Source: Paludibacter sp.
GTDB lineage: Bacteria > Bacteroidota > Bacteroidia > Bacteroidales > Paludibacteraceae
Direction: 5' to 3'
DNA length: 64,000 nucleotides
NCBI GenBank assembly: GCA_024710005.1
Contig: JANJVQ010000020.1
Span: forward strand, 18,935-82,934
This document shows positions 54,701 to 62,404 of this stretch, one piece after another; positions within the stretch are counted from its first letter, which is position 1; every line of letters starts with the position of its first letter. Made by a program: the position numbers and the translations under genes. Under the pieces are notes generated by a model. It was given only the letters and a program-made list of their open reading frames with translations. It ran no database searches and was not told where the DNA came from.

Positions 54701-56335
54701 CTACCCGGACACAAGGTGGATAAAATCATCGCCAAAACCCGTCACTCGATACCGGGTATTTCGCTGATTTCTCCCCCGCCCCACCACGATATTTATTCCA
54801 TCGAAGATTTGGCACAGTTGATTTTCGACTTGAAGAACATCAACCCGACCGCCATCATCAGTGTGAAATTAGTATCGGAAAGTGGTGTGGGAACCATTGC
54901 TGCCGGTGTTGCCAAAGCCAAAGCCGACTTAATCCTCATCAGCGGAACCGAAGGTGGAACAGGCGCAAGTCCGTCGAGCTCCATCAAACATGCCGGTCTG
55001 CCGGTTGAAATCGGATTGGCCGAAACACAGCAAACGCTGGTTATCAACAACCTGCGCGGACAAGTCATCCTGCAAACCGACGGACAATTGAAAACCGGTC
55101 GCGATGTGATTGTATCTGCTTTGCTGGGCGCCGAAGAATTTGGGTTTGCCACCAGCGCCCTGATTGTACTGGGTTGTGTCATCATGCGGAAATGTCACCT
55201 GAACACTTGTCCGGTGGGTATTGCCACGCAGGATGCCGAACTTCGCAAACATTTCATGGGTCGTTATGAATACCTGATTAATTTCTTCCGTTTCTTAGCT
55301 GAAGATGTACGTGAACACCTGGCGGAACTGGGTTATCGCTCCATCGATGAGATTGTGGGGCATGCAGAACTGCTGCAACGTAAAAAAGTAGAAGGTCCGG
55401 CAAAAATCGATAAAGTCGACTTATCCAGAATCCTCTATGTCCCGGCTGAAAACAGCACCATGGCCCTGCATCATGTAAAAAATCAGGAACACAAGATACA
55501 TTCGGTACTGGATGTCGAACTGATAAAAAAAGCGCTTCCTGCACTTGATTTGTGCATGCCGGTTGAAATCAAAAGTCCGGTGAAGAACACCGACCGTACC
55601 GTGGGCGCCATGCTTTCCGGCGAAATCGCCAAGCGATACGGACAAGCCGGTCTGCCGGATTCAACCATCCTGGCACATTTCACGGGTTCGGCGGGACAAA
55701 GTTTCGGAGCTTTCCTCAGCAAAGGGATTACCTTCAAATTAGAAGGCGATGCCAACGATTACCTCGGGAAAGGCTTATCGGGAGGAAGAATTGTAGTTGT
55801 ACCCCCGACAGGCTCTACTTTCCAACCGGATAAAAACATCATTGCCGGCAACACGATGTTGTACGGAGCCACTTCCGGCGAAGTGTATATCAATGGGGTA
55901 GCAGGCGAACGCTTCTGCGTGCGTAACTCCGGAGCAACTGCCGTTGTGGAAGGTGCCGGCGACCATTGCTGCGAATACATGACAGGCGGACGGACGGTAG
56001 TCCTTGGGGCGACAGGCCGCAACTTCGCCGCAGGGATGAGTGGTGGCGTGGCGTATGTGTACGACGAGCATGGCGACTTCGACTACTATTGCAACATGGA
56101 AATGGTCGAACTTTCGCTGATAGAAGACAGCATGGACAGCAAAGAACTGCATGCCCTGATATCGAACCATTACAAATATACGCAAAGCGCGAAAGCCAAA
56201 GAGATATTGGACAACTGGCGCGACAATGTGGATAAATTCATCAAGGTGGTTCCGATTGAATACAAGAAGGTATTGCAGGAAGAGAAAATGGAAGCAATCA
56301 ATAAAAAGATTGCGCAGGTTGAACGTGATTATTAA
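51764..56335 (+). CDS. gltB: Glutamate synthase large subunit
   Basis: This protein of about 1523 residues transfers the amide of glutamine to 2-oxoglutarate. The N-terminal Ntn amidotransferase begins at Cys41 (HDACGVGLV) after a short propeptide. The central FMN-binding synthase domain has GAMSYGSISREAHEAMA and the GGTGASPSSSIKHAG loop. The 3Fe-4S cysteines are in CVIMRKCHLNTCPVG. The C-terminal beta-helix is rich in G-x-x-G (GLSGGRIVVVPP, AGNTMLYGATSG). The exact start is uncertain: ATG 51764, 51776 and 51809 are all in frame before the catalytic Cys. Confidence 0.97.
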   Translation: MQFDMGFYTHSQIKDMNMNPLQISEIEQQSLYSFQNEHDACGVGLVLNLYGEKSHEIVEKGLQVLENMVHRGAESADNKTGDGAGILVQIPHEFILLQGIPVPAKGKYGTGLVFLPKEEQKAALCLNVIKENVEKEGLQLLAIRDVPVNSDILGAISASNEPLIKQIFITGATSQQALESKLYVVRKKIEHAILKSNLAKDRSFYMVSLSTRQMVYKGMLTSLQLREYYPDLSNPHFTSGIALVHSRFSTNTFPTWDLAQPFRLLGHNGEINTIRGNRFWMESRESVLKSDQLGDLKALMPIVQPGMSDSASLDNVLEFLVMSGKSLPHAMAMLVPESWNDKNPISDNLKAFYEYHSMFMEPWDGPATLLFSDGRYAGGMLDRNGLRPARYLITHDDLMVIASETGTIDFEASRIKEKGRLKPGKMIMIDTERGEIYYDRELKEGLAKAFPYKEWLDKNRINLDQISSGRTVKTEISNYKTLLTAFGYSREDIEKLMIPMAEGGQEPVSSMGNDVALPVFSDKPQRLFNYFRQQFAQVTNPPIDPIREELVMSLTAYVGSVHTNLLEPAPEICKMVKLKSPVLTNAQFDILLHLQYKGFSTAVLPMLFKAKEGKKGLEKAVKELCLAVEKAVDDGKNYIVLSDRGVDGENAPIPSLLAVSAVHHYLIDKRKRMQTDIVVETAEPREVMHFALLFGFGANAVNPYLAFCILNNQIKSGDLQLDFHTAEKNYIKAIKKGLLKVMSKMGISTLRSYRGAQIFEAIGISSAVVNTYFKGLVSKIEGIDMEDIAAEVLQPHQSAFFPAEGEEPGLLNLGQYAYRVEGVEHAWNPETIARLQIATRTGSYEKYKEYVKAVDEKELPIFIRDLLEYKRNPIDISEVEPAENIMKRFVTGAMSYGSISREAHEAMAMAMNVIGGRSNTGEGGEDPERYKKRADGLSTRSAIKQVASGRFGVTAEYLVNADEIQIKIAQGAKPGEGGQLPGHKVDKIIAKTRHSIPGISLISPPPHHDIYSIEDLAQLIFDLKNINPTAIISVKLVSESGVGTIAAGVAKAKADLILISGTEGGTGASPSSSIKHAGLPVEIGLAETQQTLVINNLRGQVILQTDGQLKTGRDVIVSALLGAEEFGFATSALIVLGCVIMRKCHLNTCPVGIATQDAELRKHFMGRYEYLINFFRFLAEDVREHLAELGYRSIDEIVGHAELLQRKKVEGPAKIDKVDLSRILYVPAENSTMALHHVKNQEHKIHSVLDVELIKKALPALDLCMPVEIKSPVKNTDRTVGAMLSGEIAKRYGQAGLPDSTILAHFTGSAGQSFGAFLSKGITFKLEGDANDYLGKGLSGGRIVVVPPTGSTFQPDKNIIAGNTMLYGATSGEVYINGVAGERFCVRNSGATAVVEGAGDHCCEYMTGGRTVVLGATGRNFAAGMSGGVAYVYDEHGDFDYYCNMEMVELSLIEDSMDSKELHALISNHYKYTQSAKAKEILDNWRDNVDKFIKVVPIEYKKVLQEEKMEAINKKIAQVERDY

Positions 56336-56353
56336 TCAAACAATAAAACGACA

Positions 56354-57766
56354 ATGGGAAATCCTAAAGCATTCATACATATACCCCGTAAAGATGCGGG
56401 TTACCGACCAGTCGCCGATCGTATCCACGATTTCGGGGAGGTTGAACAAACGCTGAACCGCGAAGACCGGAAATTACAGGCTTCACGGTGCATGGACTGT
56501 GGCATTCCTTTCTGCCACTGGGCTTGTCCGCTCGGCAACAAGATGCCGGAGTGGCAGGACCTCATCTACAAAGGAAAATGGAAAGAAGGGGTAGAAGTAT
56601 TACACGAAACCAATAACTTCCCCGAATTTACAGGACGTATTTGTCCGGCACCCTGCGAGAAATCCTGCGTGCTGGCCCTGCACGAAGCCCCTGTAACCAT
56701 CCGGGAAAACGAAGCGGCAGTCACCGAAGTGGCTTTCCTCGAAGGCATGATCAAGGCACAACCACCCAAAACCCGCACCGGGAAGAAGGTTGCCGTGATT
56801 GGCTCGGGACCGGCCGGACTTGCTGCTGCGCAACAATTGAACAGAAAGGGACACACTGTGACCGTATTCGAAAAAGACAATGCCCCCGGCGGTCTGCTTC
56901 GATACGGCATTCCTAATTTCAAACTGAATAAAACAATCATCGACCGCCGCCTTGCTTTACTCGAAGAAGAAGGTATTATCTTTAAAAATAACACGGAAGT
57001 GGGTAAGGACATCACCGGCAAGGAAATCATGGCAACATACGACGCTGTTTGTATCGCCATAGGCGCCGGTCAGCCGCGTAACATCACCCCCGAAGGAAGA
57101 GACCTGAAAGGCATCTATTACGCGATGGAATACCTGAGTCAGTCGAACCAACTCATCATGGGCGAGCCCGTGAACGAAGAAAACATCATCAACGCCAAAG
57201 GCAAACATGTATTGGTAATCGGTGGTGGCGATACCGGTTCCGACTGCGTGGGTACGGCCGTACGACAAGGCGCTGCAAAGATTACCCAAATCGAAATCTT
57301 ACCGCAACCGCCGGCAGGTAAAAACCCGGCCACACCCTGGCCCTACTACCCCAACATCCTGAAAACATCGAGTTCGCATGAAGAAGGATGTACACGTAGG
57401 TGGAGTTTGAACACCAAAGCTTTCAAAGGAAAAGATGGTAAGGTAACCAGCGTGTCGGTGGAAGAAGTAGAATGGGTAAACGAGAACGGTAAGTTCAACA
57501 TGGTGCCAACGGGTAAGACCGACACCATCAAAGCCGACCTCGTATTCTTAGCCTTAGGCTTCGTTCATCCTGTTCAGGAAGGCTTACTCAACGAGCTGGG
57601 CGTGCAGTACAGCGATCGCGGCAATGTCCTGGTCGACAAAAACTACCAAAGCTCCGTGCAGAAAGTCTTCGCCACCGGCGATGCCGCCATCGGGGCCAGT
57701 CTGGTCGTAAGAGCGATTGCGCTGGGACGGAAGACGGCGGAGAAGATTCATGAAACTTTATTATAA
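56354..57766 (+). CDS. gltD: Glutamate synthase small subunit
   Basis: This 470-residue electron-transfer subunit passes electrons from NAD(P)H to GltB. N-terminal 4Fe-4S cysteines are in CMDCGIPFCHWACPLGN and CPAPCEKSC. The FAD site is VAVIGSGPAGLAAA, with NAD(P)H site VLVIGGGDTGSDCVG and the late FATGDAAIGASLVVRA segment. It starts 18 bp after gltB in the same operon. Confidence 0.97.
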   Translation: MGNPKAFIHIPRKDAGYRPVADRIHDFGEVEQTLNREDRKLQASRCMDCGIPFCHWACPLGNKMPEWQDLIYKGKWKEGVEVLHETNNFPEFTGRICPAPCEKSCVLALHEAPVTIRENEAAVTEVAFLEGMIKAQPPKTRTGKKVAVIGSGPAGLAAAQQLNRKGHTVTVFEKDNAPGGLLRYGIPNFKLNKTIIDRRLALLEEEGIIFKNNTEVGKDITGKEIMATYDAVCIAIGAGQPRNITPEGRDLKGIYYAMEYLSQSNQLIMGEPVNEENIINAKGKHVLVIGGGDTGSDCVGTAVRQGAAKITQIEILPQPPAGKNPATPWPYYPNILKTSSSHEEGCTRRWSLNTKAFKGKDGKVTSVSVEEVEWVNENGKFNMVPTGKTDTIKADLVFLALGFVHPVQEGLLNELGVQYSDRGNVLVDKNYQSSVQKVFATGDAAIGASLVVRAIALGRKTAEKIHETLL

Positions 57767-57773
57767 AATATTA

Positions 57774-57903
57774 CCATATAAGTCATTTAAGTTACATATA
57801 AGTTTTATATACGACTATGATTCTATTCTACAAAAAAGTAGTTAATCAAAACTTCAACAGTAAGACAAGAACAAGCTTATATGTAACTTTTATGACTTAT
57901 ATG
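57774..57903. repeat. Long inverted repeat between gltD and asnB
   Basis: CCATATAAGTCAT-TTAA-GTTACATATAAG (57774-57802) is mirrored by CTTATATGTAAC-TTTT-ATGACTTATATGG (57875-57903). The 29-nt arms pair except in the centre, with a 72-nt AT-rich loop. It ends 20 bp before the asnB ATG. It could control asnB, end gltBD transcription, or be a dispersed palindromic element. Confidence 0.75.
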
Positions 57904-57923
57904 GTTTCTAAAAAGAAACTAAC

Positions 57924-59597
57924 ATGTGTGGAATAGTATGCGCATTTGATATAAAAACCGACAGTACGGTATTACGTCCTCAGGTGCTGAAGATGTCGAA
58001 AAAAATCCGGCACCGCGGTCCGGACTGGTCGGGTGTATATTCCGACGATAAGGCCATCCTGGCGCACGAGCGTCTGTCGATTGTCGACCCGAAATCAGGG
58101 AAACAGCCCCTTTACAGCAAAGACGGCAAGCTGGTACTGGCCGTGAATGGTGAGATATACAACCACCAGGAAATCAGGAAGCATTTCGAAGGAAAATACG
58201 AGTTTATGACCCAATCCGATTGCGAAGTCATCCTGGCTTTGTACCGCGAAAAAGGTAAGGACTTCCTCGAAGACCTGAATGGTATCTTCGCCTTCGCGCT
58301 GTATGACGTAGAGAAAAACGTCTTTCTGATTGGTCGCGACCACATCGGCATCATTCCGCTGTATCAGGGATGGGATGAAGCAGGTGGCTATTATGTGGCT
58401 TCCGAACTGAAAGCCCTCGAAGGACATTGCGCTAAAATTGAGGAATTCCTGCCCGGGCAGTATTATTACAGCGAAGATGGCGCACCGGTTAAATGGTACG
58501 AGCGCGACTGGATGGACTTTGAAAACGTGAAAGACAATGAAACCGACATCGCCCTGCTGCGCAAATCGCTGGAAGATGCCGTAGAACGTCAGCTCATGGC
58601 CGACGTGCCTTATGGTGTCTTGTTGTCCGGCGGATTGGATTCCTCCATCATTTCAGCCGTGGCCAAGAAATTCGCGCCCCGCCGCATCGAATCGGGGAAT
58701 ACAGAAGAAGCCTGGTGGCCTCAACTCCACTCGTTCGCCGTGGGATTGGTCGGTTCGCCCGACTTAGCCGCTGCCCGTGTCGTAGCAGAACACATCGGCA
58801 CCGTGCACCACGAAATCAACTTCACCGTGCAGGAAGGATTAGATGCCATCCGCGACGTGATTTACCACATAGAAACCTATGATGTCACCACCATCCGCGC
58901 CAGTACGCCCATGTACCTCCTCGCCCGCGTCATTAAATCGATGGGGGTAAAAATGGTACTTTCCGGCGAAGGAGCCGACGAGATTTTCGGTGGTTACCTC
59001 TATTTCCACAAAGCGCCCAATGCCGAAGAGTTCCACAAGGAAACCGTGCGTAAACTGGGCAAGTTGCATCAGTACGACTGCCTCCGCGCCAACAAATCGC
59101 TGGCAGCCTGGGGTGTAGAAGGACGCGTACCTTTCCTCGACAAAGAATTCATGGATGTGGCCATGCGCCTCAACCCGACAGACAAGATGGCCGGCAAGGG
59201 CAAGATGGAAAAATGGGTGTTGCGCAAAGCCTTCGAGGACTACCTGCCCGAGAGCGTTGCCTGGCGACAAAAAGAGCAGTTCTCCGACGGCGTGGGCTAC
59301 AGCTGGATTGACACCCTGAAAGCCCTTACGGCTGAAAAGGTGACCGACGAGATGATGGCCAAAGTCAACGAGACCTTCCCCATTCATCCCCCGATGAACA
59401 AGGAAGAATACTACTACCGCACCATCTTCCACGAACATTTCGGCTCTGACTCCGCCGCCGAATGCGTGCCCTCAGTACCTTCTGTGGCCTGCTCCACCCC
59501 GATTGCATTAGAGTGGGACGAAGCCTTCAAGAAAATGAACGACCCATCGGGAAGAGCGGTAGCGAGCGTGCATGAGCAGGCGTATGAGAAGAAATAG
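57924..59597 (+). CDS. asnB: Asparagine synthase (glutamine-hydrolysing)
   Basis: This 557-residue enzyme forms asparagine from aspartate, ATP and glutamine. Cys2 (MCGIVCAFD) is the glutaminase nucleophile, with RLSIVDPKSGKQPL and NGEIYNH. The synthetase domain has the PP-loop VLLSGGLDSSIISA and LSGEGADEIFGGY. The length fits the AsnB type. The last 31 bp before the final codons (59561-59591) are repeated 1.37 kb downstream. Confidence 0.96.
   Translation: MCGIVCAFDIKTDSTVLRPQVLKMSKKIRHRGPDWSGVYSDDKAILAHERLSIVDPKSGKQPLYSKDGKLVLAVNGEIYNHQEIRKHFEGKYEFMTQSDCEVILALYREKGKDFLEDLNGIFAFALYDVEKNVFLIGRDHIGIIPLYQGWDEAGGYYVASELKALEGHCAKIEEFLPGQYYYSEDGAPVKWYERDWMDFENVKDNETDIALLRKSLEDAVERQLMADVPYGVLLSGGLDSSIISAVAKKFAPRRIESGNTEEAWWPQLHSFAVGLVGSPDLAAARVVAEHIGTVHHEINFTVQEGLDAIRDVIYHIETYDVTTIRASTPMYLLARVIKSMGVKMVLSGEGADEIFGGYLYFHKAPNAEEFHKETVRKLGKLHQYDCLRANKSLAAWGVEGRVPFLDKEFMDVAMRLNPTDKMAGKGKMEKWVLRKAFEDYLPESVAWRQKEQFSDGVGYSWIDTLKALTAEKVTDEMMAKVNETFPIHPPMNKEEYYYRTIFHEHFGSDSAAECVPSVPSVACSTPIALEWDEAFKKMNDPSGRAVASVHEQAYEKK
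59561..59591 (+). repeat. 31-bp direct repeat, copy 1 (inside the asnB 3' end)
   Basis: It begins AGCGAGCGTGCATGAGCAGG and ends GTATGAGAAG, identical to 60929-60959. It lies within asnB codons near the C-terminus, so copy 1 is the original and copy 2 the duplicate. Confidence 0.9.
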
Positions 59598-59619
59598 AAA
59601 AACCTTATTTGGTCAATAT

Positions 59620-59649
59620 AGTAGAGACGCGATTAATCGCGTCTCTACT
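59620..59649. repeat. 30-bp perfect palindrome (GTAGAGACGCGATT family), copy 2
   Basis: It reads AGTAGAGACGCGATT and its reverse complement, with the same 28-bp core as 7704-7733. It lies 22 bp after the asnB stop and may act as its terminator. Confidence 0.85.
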
Positions 59650-59839
59650 TTGTTTTTACCGGACAATAAAGAACATTTTTGAGTAAAATTTGCTTTCACT
59701 TCTCTTTTTCCGTGTTTTTGCGGAAATTTAGAAGTGAACATAGATGAACTTTTGGTTCATTTTCATTTCGACTATTAAAAATAGAGCACATACATAGCGA
59801 TACACAATTGTTGATCATTAGAAATAATGTGTATTACAA
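59650..59839. other. AT-rich intergenic stretch with a weak hairpin
   Basis: TTCACTTCT (59695-59703) pairs with AGAAGTGAA (59730-59738) with inner TTCCG/CGGAA pairing. No coding sequence was seen. It may hold a terminator or small RNA; the evidence is slight. Confidence 0.3.
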
Positions 59840-59870
59840 TTGCACATTTCACAAATATCGACTACTTTTG
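59840..59870 (+). promoter_or_regulatory. Promoter of the AbiE-like pair (TTGC-N19-TACTTTTG)
   Basis: TACTTTTG at 59863-59870, with TTGC at 59840-59843, 19 nt upstream. It ends 22 bp before the antitoxin ATG. Confidence 0.6.
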
Positions 59871-59892
59871 TGAAAAAACAAATCAACAACAC

Positions 59893-60507
59893 ATGACACA
59901 ATCTGTTGATAATAAGATAACAGAACACATTAAGCGCAGAGCAAAGGGCAGAATTTATTTTTCGGAAGATTTTGCAAAAATTGCTAGCGCTGAGTCTGTA
60001 CGTAAAAGTCTATCTGTTCTGGTAAAAAAAGGAATACTAATTCGGCTTACACAAGGCATTTACCTATACCCAAAAACAGATGCTGAATTTGGAGTTTTGT
60101 ATCCTTCTGTAAATGATGTCTGCAAGGCAATTGCCAAAAGAGACAAAGCAAGAATTGAGCCGACAGGTGTTTTTGCACTTCATAGTTTAGGCTTATCAAC
60201 ACAAATTCCGGTGAATGTTGTTTACCTGACAGATGGTATTCCCCGTAAAATAAAATACGGCAACAAAGTTATAAAGTTTAAAAAGACTGCTCCAAAAAAC
60301 TTATCCATGAAAGGCAATGTGAGTAGTTTGACAGTAGCAGCATTGAAACAATTAGGGAAAAATAACATTACACCGGAAGTACTTCAACAAATTGGGTCAG
60401 CATTGAAAAAAGAATCGCCAGTGAACATTAAACACGATGCGCAATTAGCCCCCGAATGGATTTCCAAAATACTTTTATCACTTCTTAATAACTCTACTGA
60501 TAAATGA
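59893..60507 (+). CDS. AbiEi/DUF6088-type antitoxin
   Basis: This 204-residue protein has an N-terminal winged helix (RAKGRIYFSEDFAKIASAES, then RKSLSVLVKKGILIRLTQGIYLYP) and the family segment EPTGVFALHSLGLSTQIP, then VVYLTDG. It is the antitoxin and autorepressor of AbiE-type toxin-antitoxin systems, which in phage defence act by abortive infection. ATG 59893 is taken because it follows a promoter; codons upstream run through that promoter. Its stop overlaps the toxin start (ATGA). It appears intact while its partner is broken. Confidence 0.85.
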   Translation: MTQSVDNKITEHIKRRAKGRIYFSEDFAKIASAESVRKSLSVLVKKGILIRLTQGIYLYPKTDAEFGVLYPSVNDVCKAIAKRDKARIEPTGVFALHSLGLSTQIPVNVVYLTDGIPRKIKYGNKVIKFKKTAPKNLSMKGNVSSLTVAALKQLGKNNITPEVLQQIGSALKKESPVNIKHDAQLAPEWISKILLSLLNNSTDK

Positions 60508-60892
60508 ACTGGACTGATTTACCGAAAGACAGACAAGTAGAGTTATTACATCTTCTTGAGAACAACACAGGATTAAATGCCAAATCTATTGAGAAAGACT
60601 GGTGGGTTACCTTGGCTCTGAAAGCACTTTTTAGCGGTTCTTACGCCACACATCTGGTTTTTAAAGGTGGTACATCGCTTAGTAGCGGTTTACCTCTATG
60701 GCTGGTGTTGACTATTCAACACATCAACCTCAGTCGATACGCTTTGTACCTCCTGAGTCGACATGGAAAGACTGGGAGAAAGACTATTTGCTTATGCAGG
60801 AAAATATGATTTATGGTGAGTCTTTAGATTTCAATGGATTAATGGCTCGTATAACTGAATTGAATCTCAGGTTTAACTCGATGAAACTTTGA
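60504..60892 (+). pseudogene. AbiEii-type nucleotidyltransferase toxin, internally deleted
   Basis: The first 65 residues match AbiEii toxins: NAKSIEKDWWVTLALKALF and the nucleotidyltransferase motif FKGGTSLSSG. Right after this the frame breaks. In another frame (60698-60892) the typical C-terminal tail appears: IRFVPPESTWKDWEKDYLLM and NMIYGESLDFNGLMARI. The catalytic Asp pair and about 200 central residues are missing, so an internal deletion with frameshift has inactivated the toxin. Confidence 0.85.
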
Positions 60893-60928
60893 TACTAAGT
60901 CAAAGGTATAATGATTTGGACAGACACG

Positions 60929-60959
60929 AGCGAGCGTGCATGAGCAGGCGTATGAGAAG
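60929..60959 (+). repeat. 31-bp direct repeat, copy 2
   Basis: It is identical to 59561-59591 in asnB. The bases on both sides differ from copy 1. Together the two copies bracket the AbiE remnant. Confidence 0.9.
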
Positions 60960-61017
60960 CCTGCATAAGGGCTATAACACCGGCAACATACCGGCTGTGG
61001 CACACCAACACTACCTG

Positions 61018-61128
61018 ATATGAGGTGCTTAGTGCAGTAGTGCACTATCACTTAGTGCACATGTGTACTATCGCTTAGTGCAGTACTGTACTACAACTTA
61101 GTGCACTACTGCACTAAGCACCTCATAT
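61018..61128. repeat. Perfect 28-bp inverted repeat built of four 23-nt units
   Basis: ATATGAGGTGCTTAGTGCAG... (61018-61045) is the exact reverse complement of 61101-61128. Inside, four CTTAGTGCA units start at 61028, 61051, 61074 and 61097, exactly 23 nt apart, and each has its own small palindrome (GCAGTAGTGC, GCACATGTGT, GCAGTACTGT, GCACTACTGC). GGCTATAACAC flanks the block at 60970-60980 and 61131-61141. No coding. Confidence 0.85.
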
Positions 61129-61220
61129 TAGGCTATAACACACCATCACAGTGAGTATGCAGGCACATCCATACGAGGGGAATCACCTAACCACACAGGG
61201 AAGTGTAAAGCACCAAGACC

Positions 61221-61940
61221 TTAAACCCTCGGATGAATCACCACCGGCTGTGCATATTCGTAAATATTTGGTTTCTTGAGCAGACGGACGGTACCACCAT
61301 AACAAGTGGTTATTTTCAGTTGATAAGTCCCGGCCACGAGCTCATCCGGCAGTATCAGCAACAGCGACTGCGGGAAATTATCGACGATATAATTCGTAGG
61401 GACCTGTATTACCTCTTTCGTTTCAGCATGGATAAAAAACACCCCGCAAGCCGGATGCTCACCGGCTATTTTGAGGTGATTGCCAAAAATCTTCACCATC
61501 GACCTTTCAGTTATCTCCGCGCCCTGCTGGTTAGGCAGTCCGATACCCATGATACCTTTGTACACATTTTTATGGCGACCCAATTCGATTTTAGTTTGCT
61601 CACCAGCTTTCTGCAGTTTTTTCCCGGGTATCGCCGAAATCACCACCTTGTTAATATCGCGATCAATCTCGTGGGCGCTGTTGGTCCCCGTGATCATCGC
61701 CCGCAGATACACCAACCCGGCATCCACGTTATAACCATCCGCCGCCAGTTCCATGGCCGTCTCGTGAAAATTGTTAATCAGAATTTCAATAGTTTCCTTA
61801 CCAAGTGAGCCCCGGTCATTCATCCGATCAATCACATCACGCATGCTCAACCGTCCTTTGTGCACCGCCACCGGCATAAACATATCCTTCATCGACTTGA
61901 ATGGCTTCTGCCTGAAATAGGCTCTGATTGTTTTCTTCAT
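61221..61940 (-). CDS. HU-like DNA-binding protein with C-terminal DUF4469-like domain
   Basis: This 239-residue protein has an HU/IHF-like N-terminal domain, about residues 15-120: KGRLSMRDVIDRMNDRGSLGKETIEILINN and DGYNVDAGLVYLRAMITG. A beta-rich C-terminal domain follows, about 140-239, with FFIHAETKEVIQVPTNYIV and ILPDELVAGTYQLKITTCY, a DUF4469-type Ig-like fold. Such proteins are common in Bacteroidota and probably bind DNA. ATG 61938-61940 gives the conserved MKKTIRAYFRQKP start. It is monocistronic. Confidence 0.85.
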   Translation of the reverse strand: MKKTIRAYFRQKPFKSMKDMFMPVAVHKGRLSMRDVIDRMNDRGSLGKETIEILINNFHETAMELAADGYNVDAGLVYLRAMITGTNSAHEIDRDINKVVISAIPGKKLQKAGEQTKIELGRHKNVYKGIMGIGLPNQQGAEITERSMVKIFGNHLKIAGEHPACGVFFIHAETKEVIQVPTNYIVDNFPQSLLLILPDELVAGTYQLKITTCYGGTVRLLKKPNIYEYAQPVVIHPRV

Positions 61941-62110
61941 ATTATAAGTTAAAAGGGTTTGGGAATTTGAGTGCAAAGATGGGAAAAAATGTGGAAGGTT
62001 GTATCGAATAAAGCATTATTAAATGTATGTTATAGTCTTAGCCTCCTAATTAACTATGTTAATTTGTAGAATCAATTTATAATACAAATTTTGGGTAAGG
62101 ACGAAGTTTT
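61941..62110. other. AT-rich intergenic stretch
   Basis: This is the leader of the HU-like gene. Nothing recognisable beyond AT-rich sequence. GGTAAGGACGAAG near 62094 may be an earlier, frame-shifted part of the DUF1016 remnant that follows. Confidence 0.3.
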
Positions 62111-62293
62111 GAAGACAAAAATCTGCGCAGTATAATGCAATTTGATCATATTTTTGACAATGAGCAAATTGTCGTATCGCTGATACGACAATTGAGCTGA
62201 AGCCATTCGATAGGGCTTTCTGCAATTAAAGAAGAAATCAAATACAATTCACTCATACAACGGTGTGTCAAAGTACGTTGGAACGCACTATAA
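62111..62293 (+). pseudogene. DUF1016 (YhcG-type PD-(D/E)xK nuclease) remnant
   Basis: The plus-strand frame reads EDKNLRSIMQFDHIFDNEQI, VVSLIRQLS, a TGA, then SHSIGLSAIKEEIKYNSLI and QRCVKVRWNAL before a TAA. This matches the middle of the DUF1016 N-terminal domain (NLR.M.QF...EQIV.SLI.QLSWSH...I...IK...Y...C...RW). The TGA at 62198-62200 replaces the conserved Trp codon. Both ends of the gene are missing. Confidence 0.65.
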
Positions 62294-62377
62294 CCAATGT
62301 GCGTCTAGAACTAAAACTAAATGTATTATTTCAAGGTCAACTCAAAAGAAAAAAGTAGTAAAATCCAAAAATTAATG

Positions 62378-62385
62378 TATTTTTG
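62378..62385 (+). promoter_or_regulatory. -7 element TATTTTTG upstream of the methylase
   Basis: It matches TAnnTTTG, 20 nt before the methylase ATG; the -33 region is poor. Confidence 0.45.
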
Positions 62386-62404
62386 TGCAAACGTAAAAAA
62401 TATC

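Noticed and set aside
62167..62193. 12-bp perfect hairpin (AATTGTCGTATC) as an operator or terminator
   Set aside because: The same bases encode EQIVVSLIRQL in the DUF1016 remnant, so the symmetry is explained by former coding sequence.
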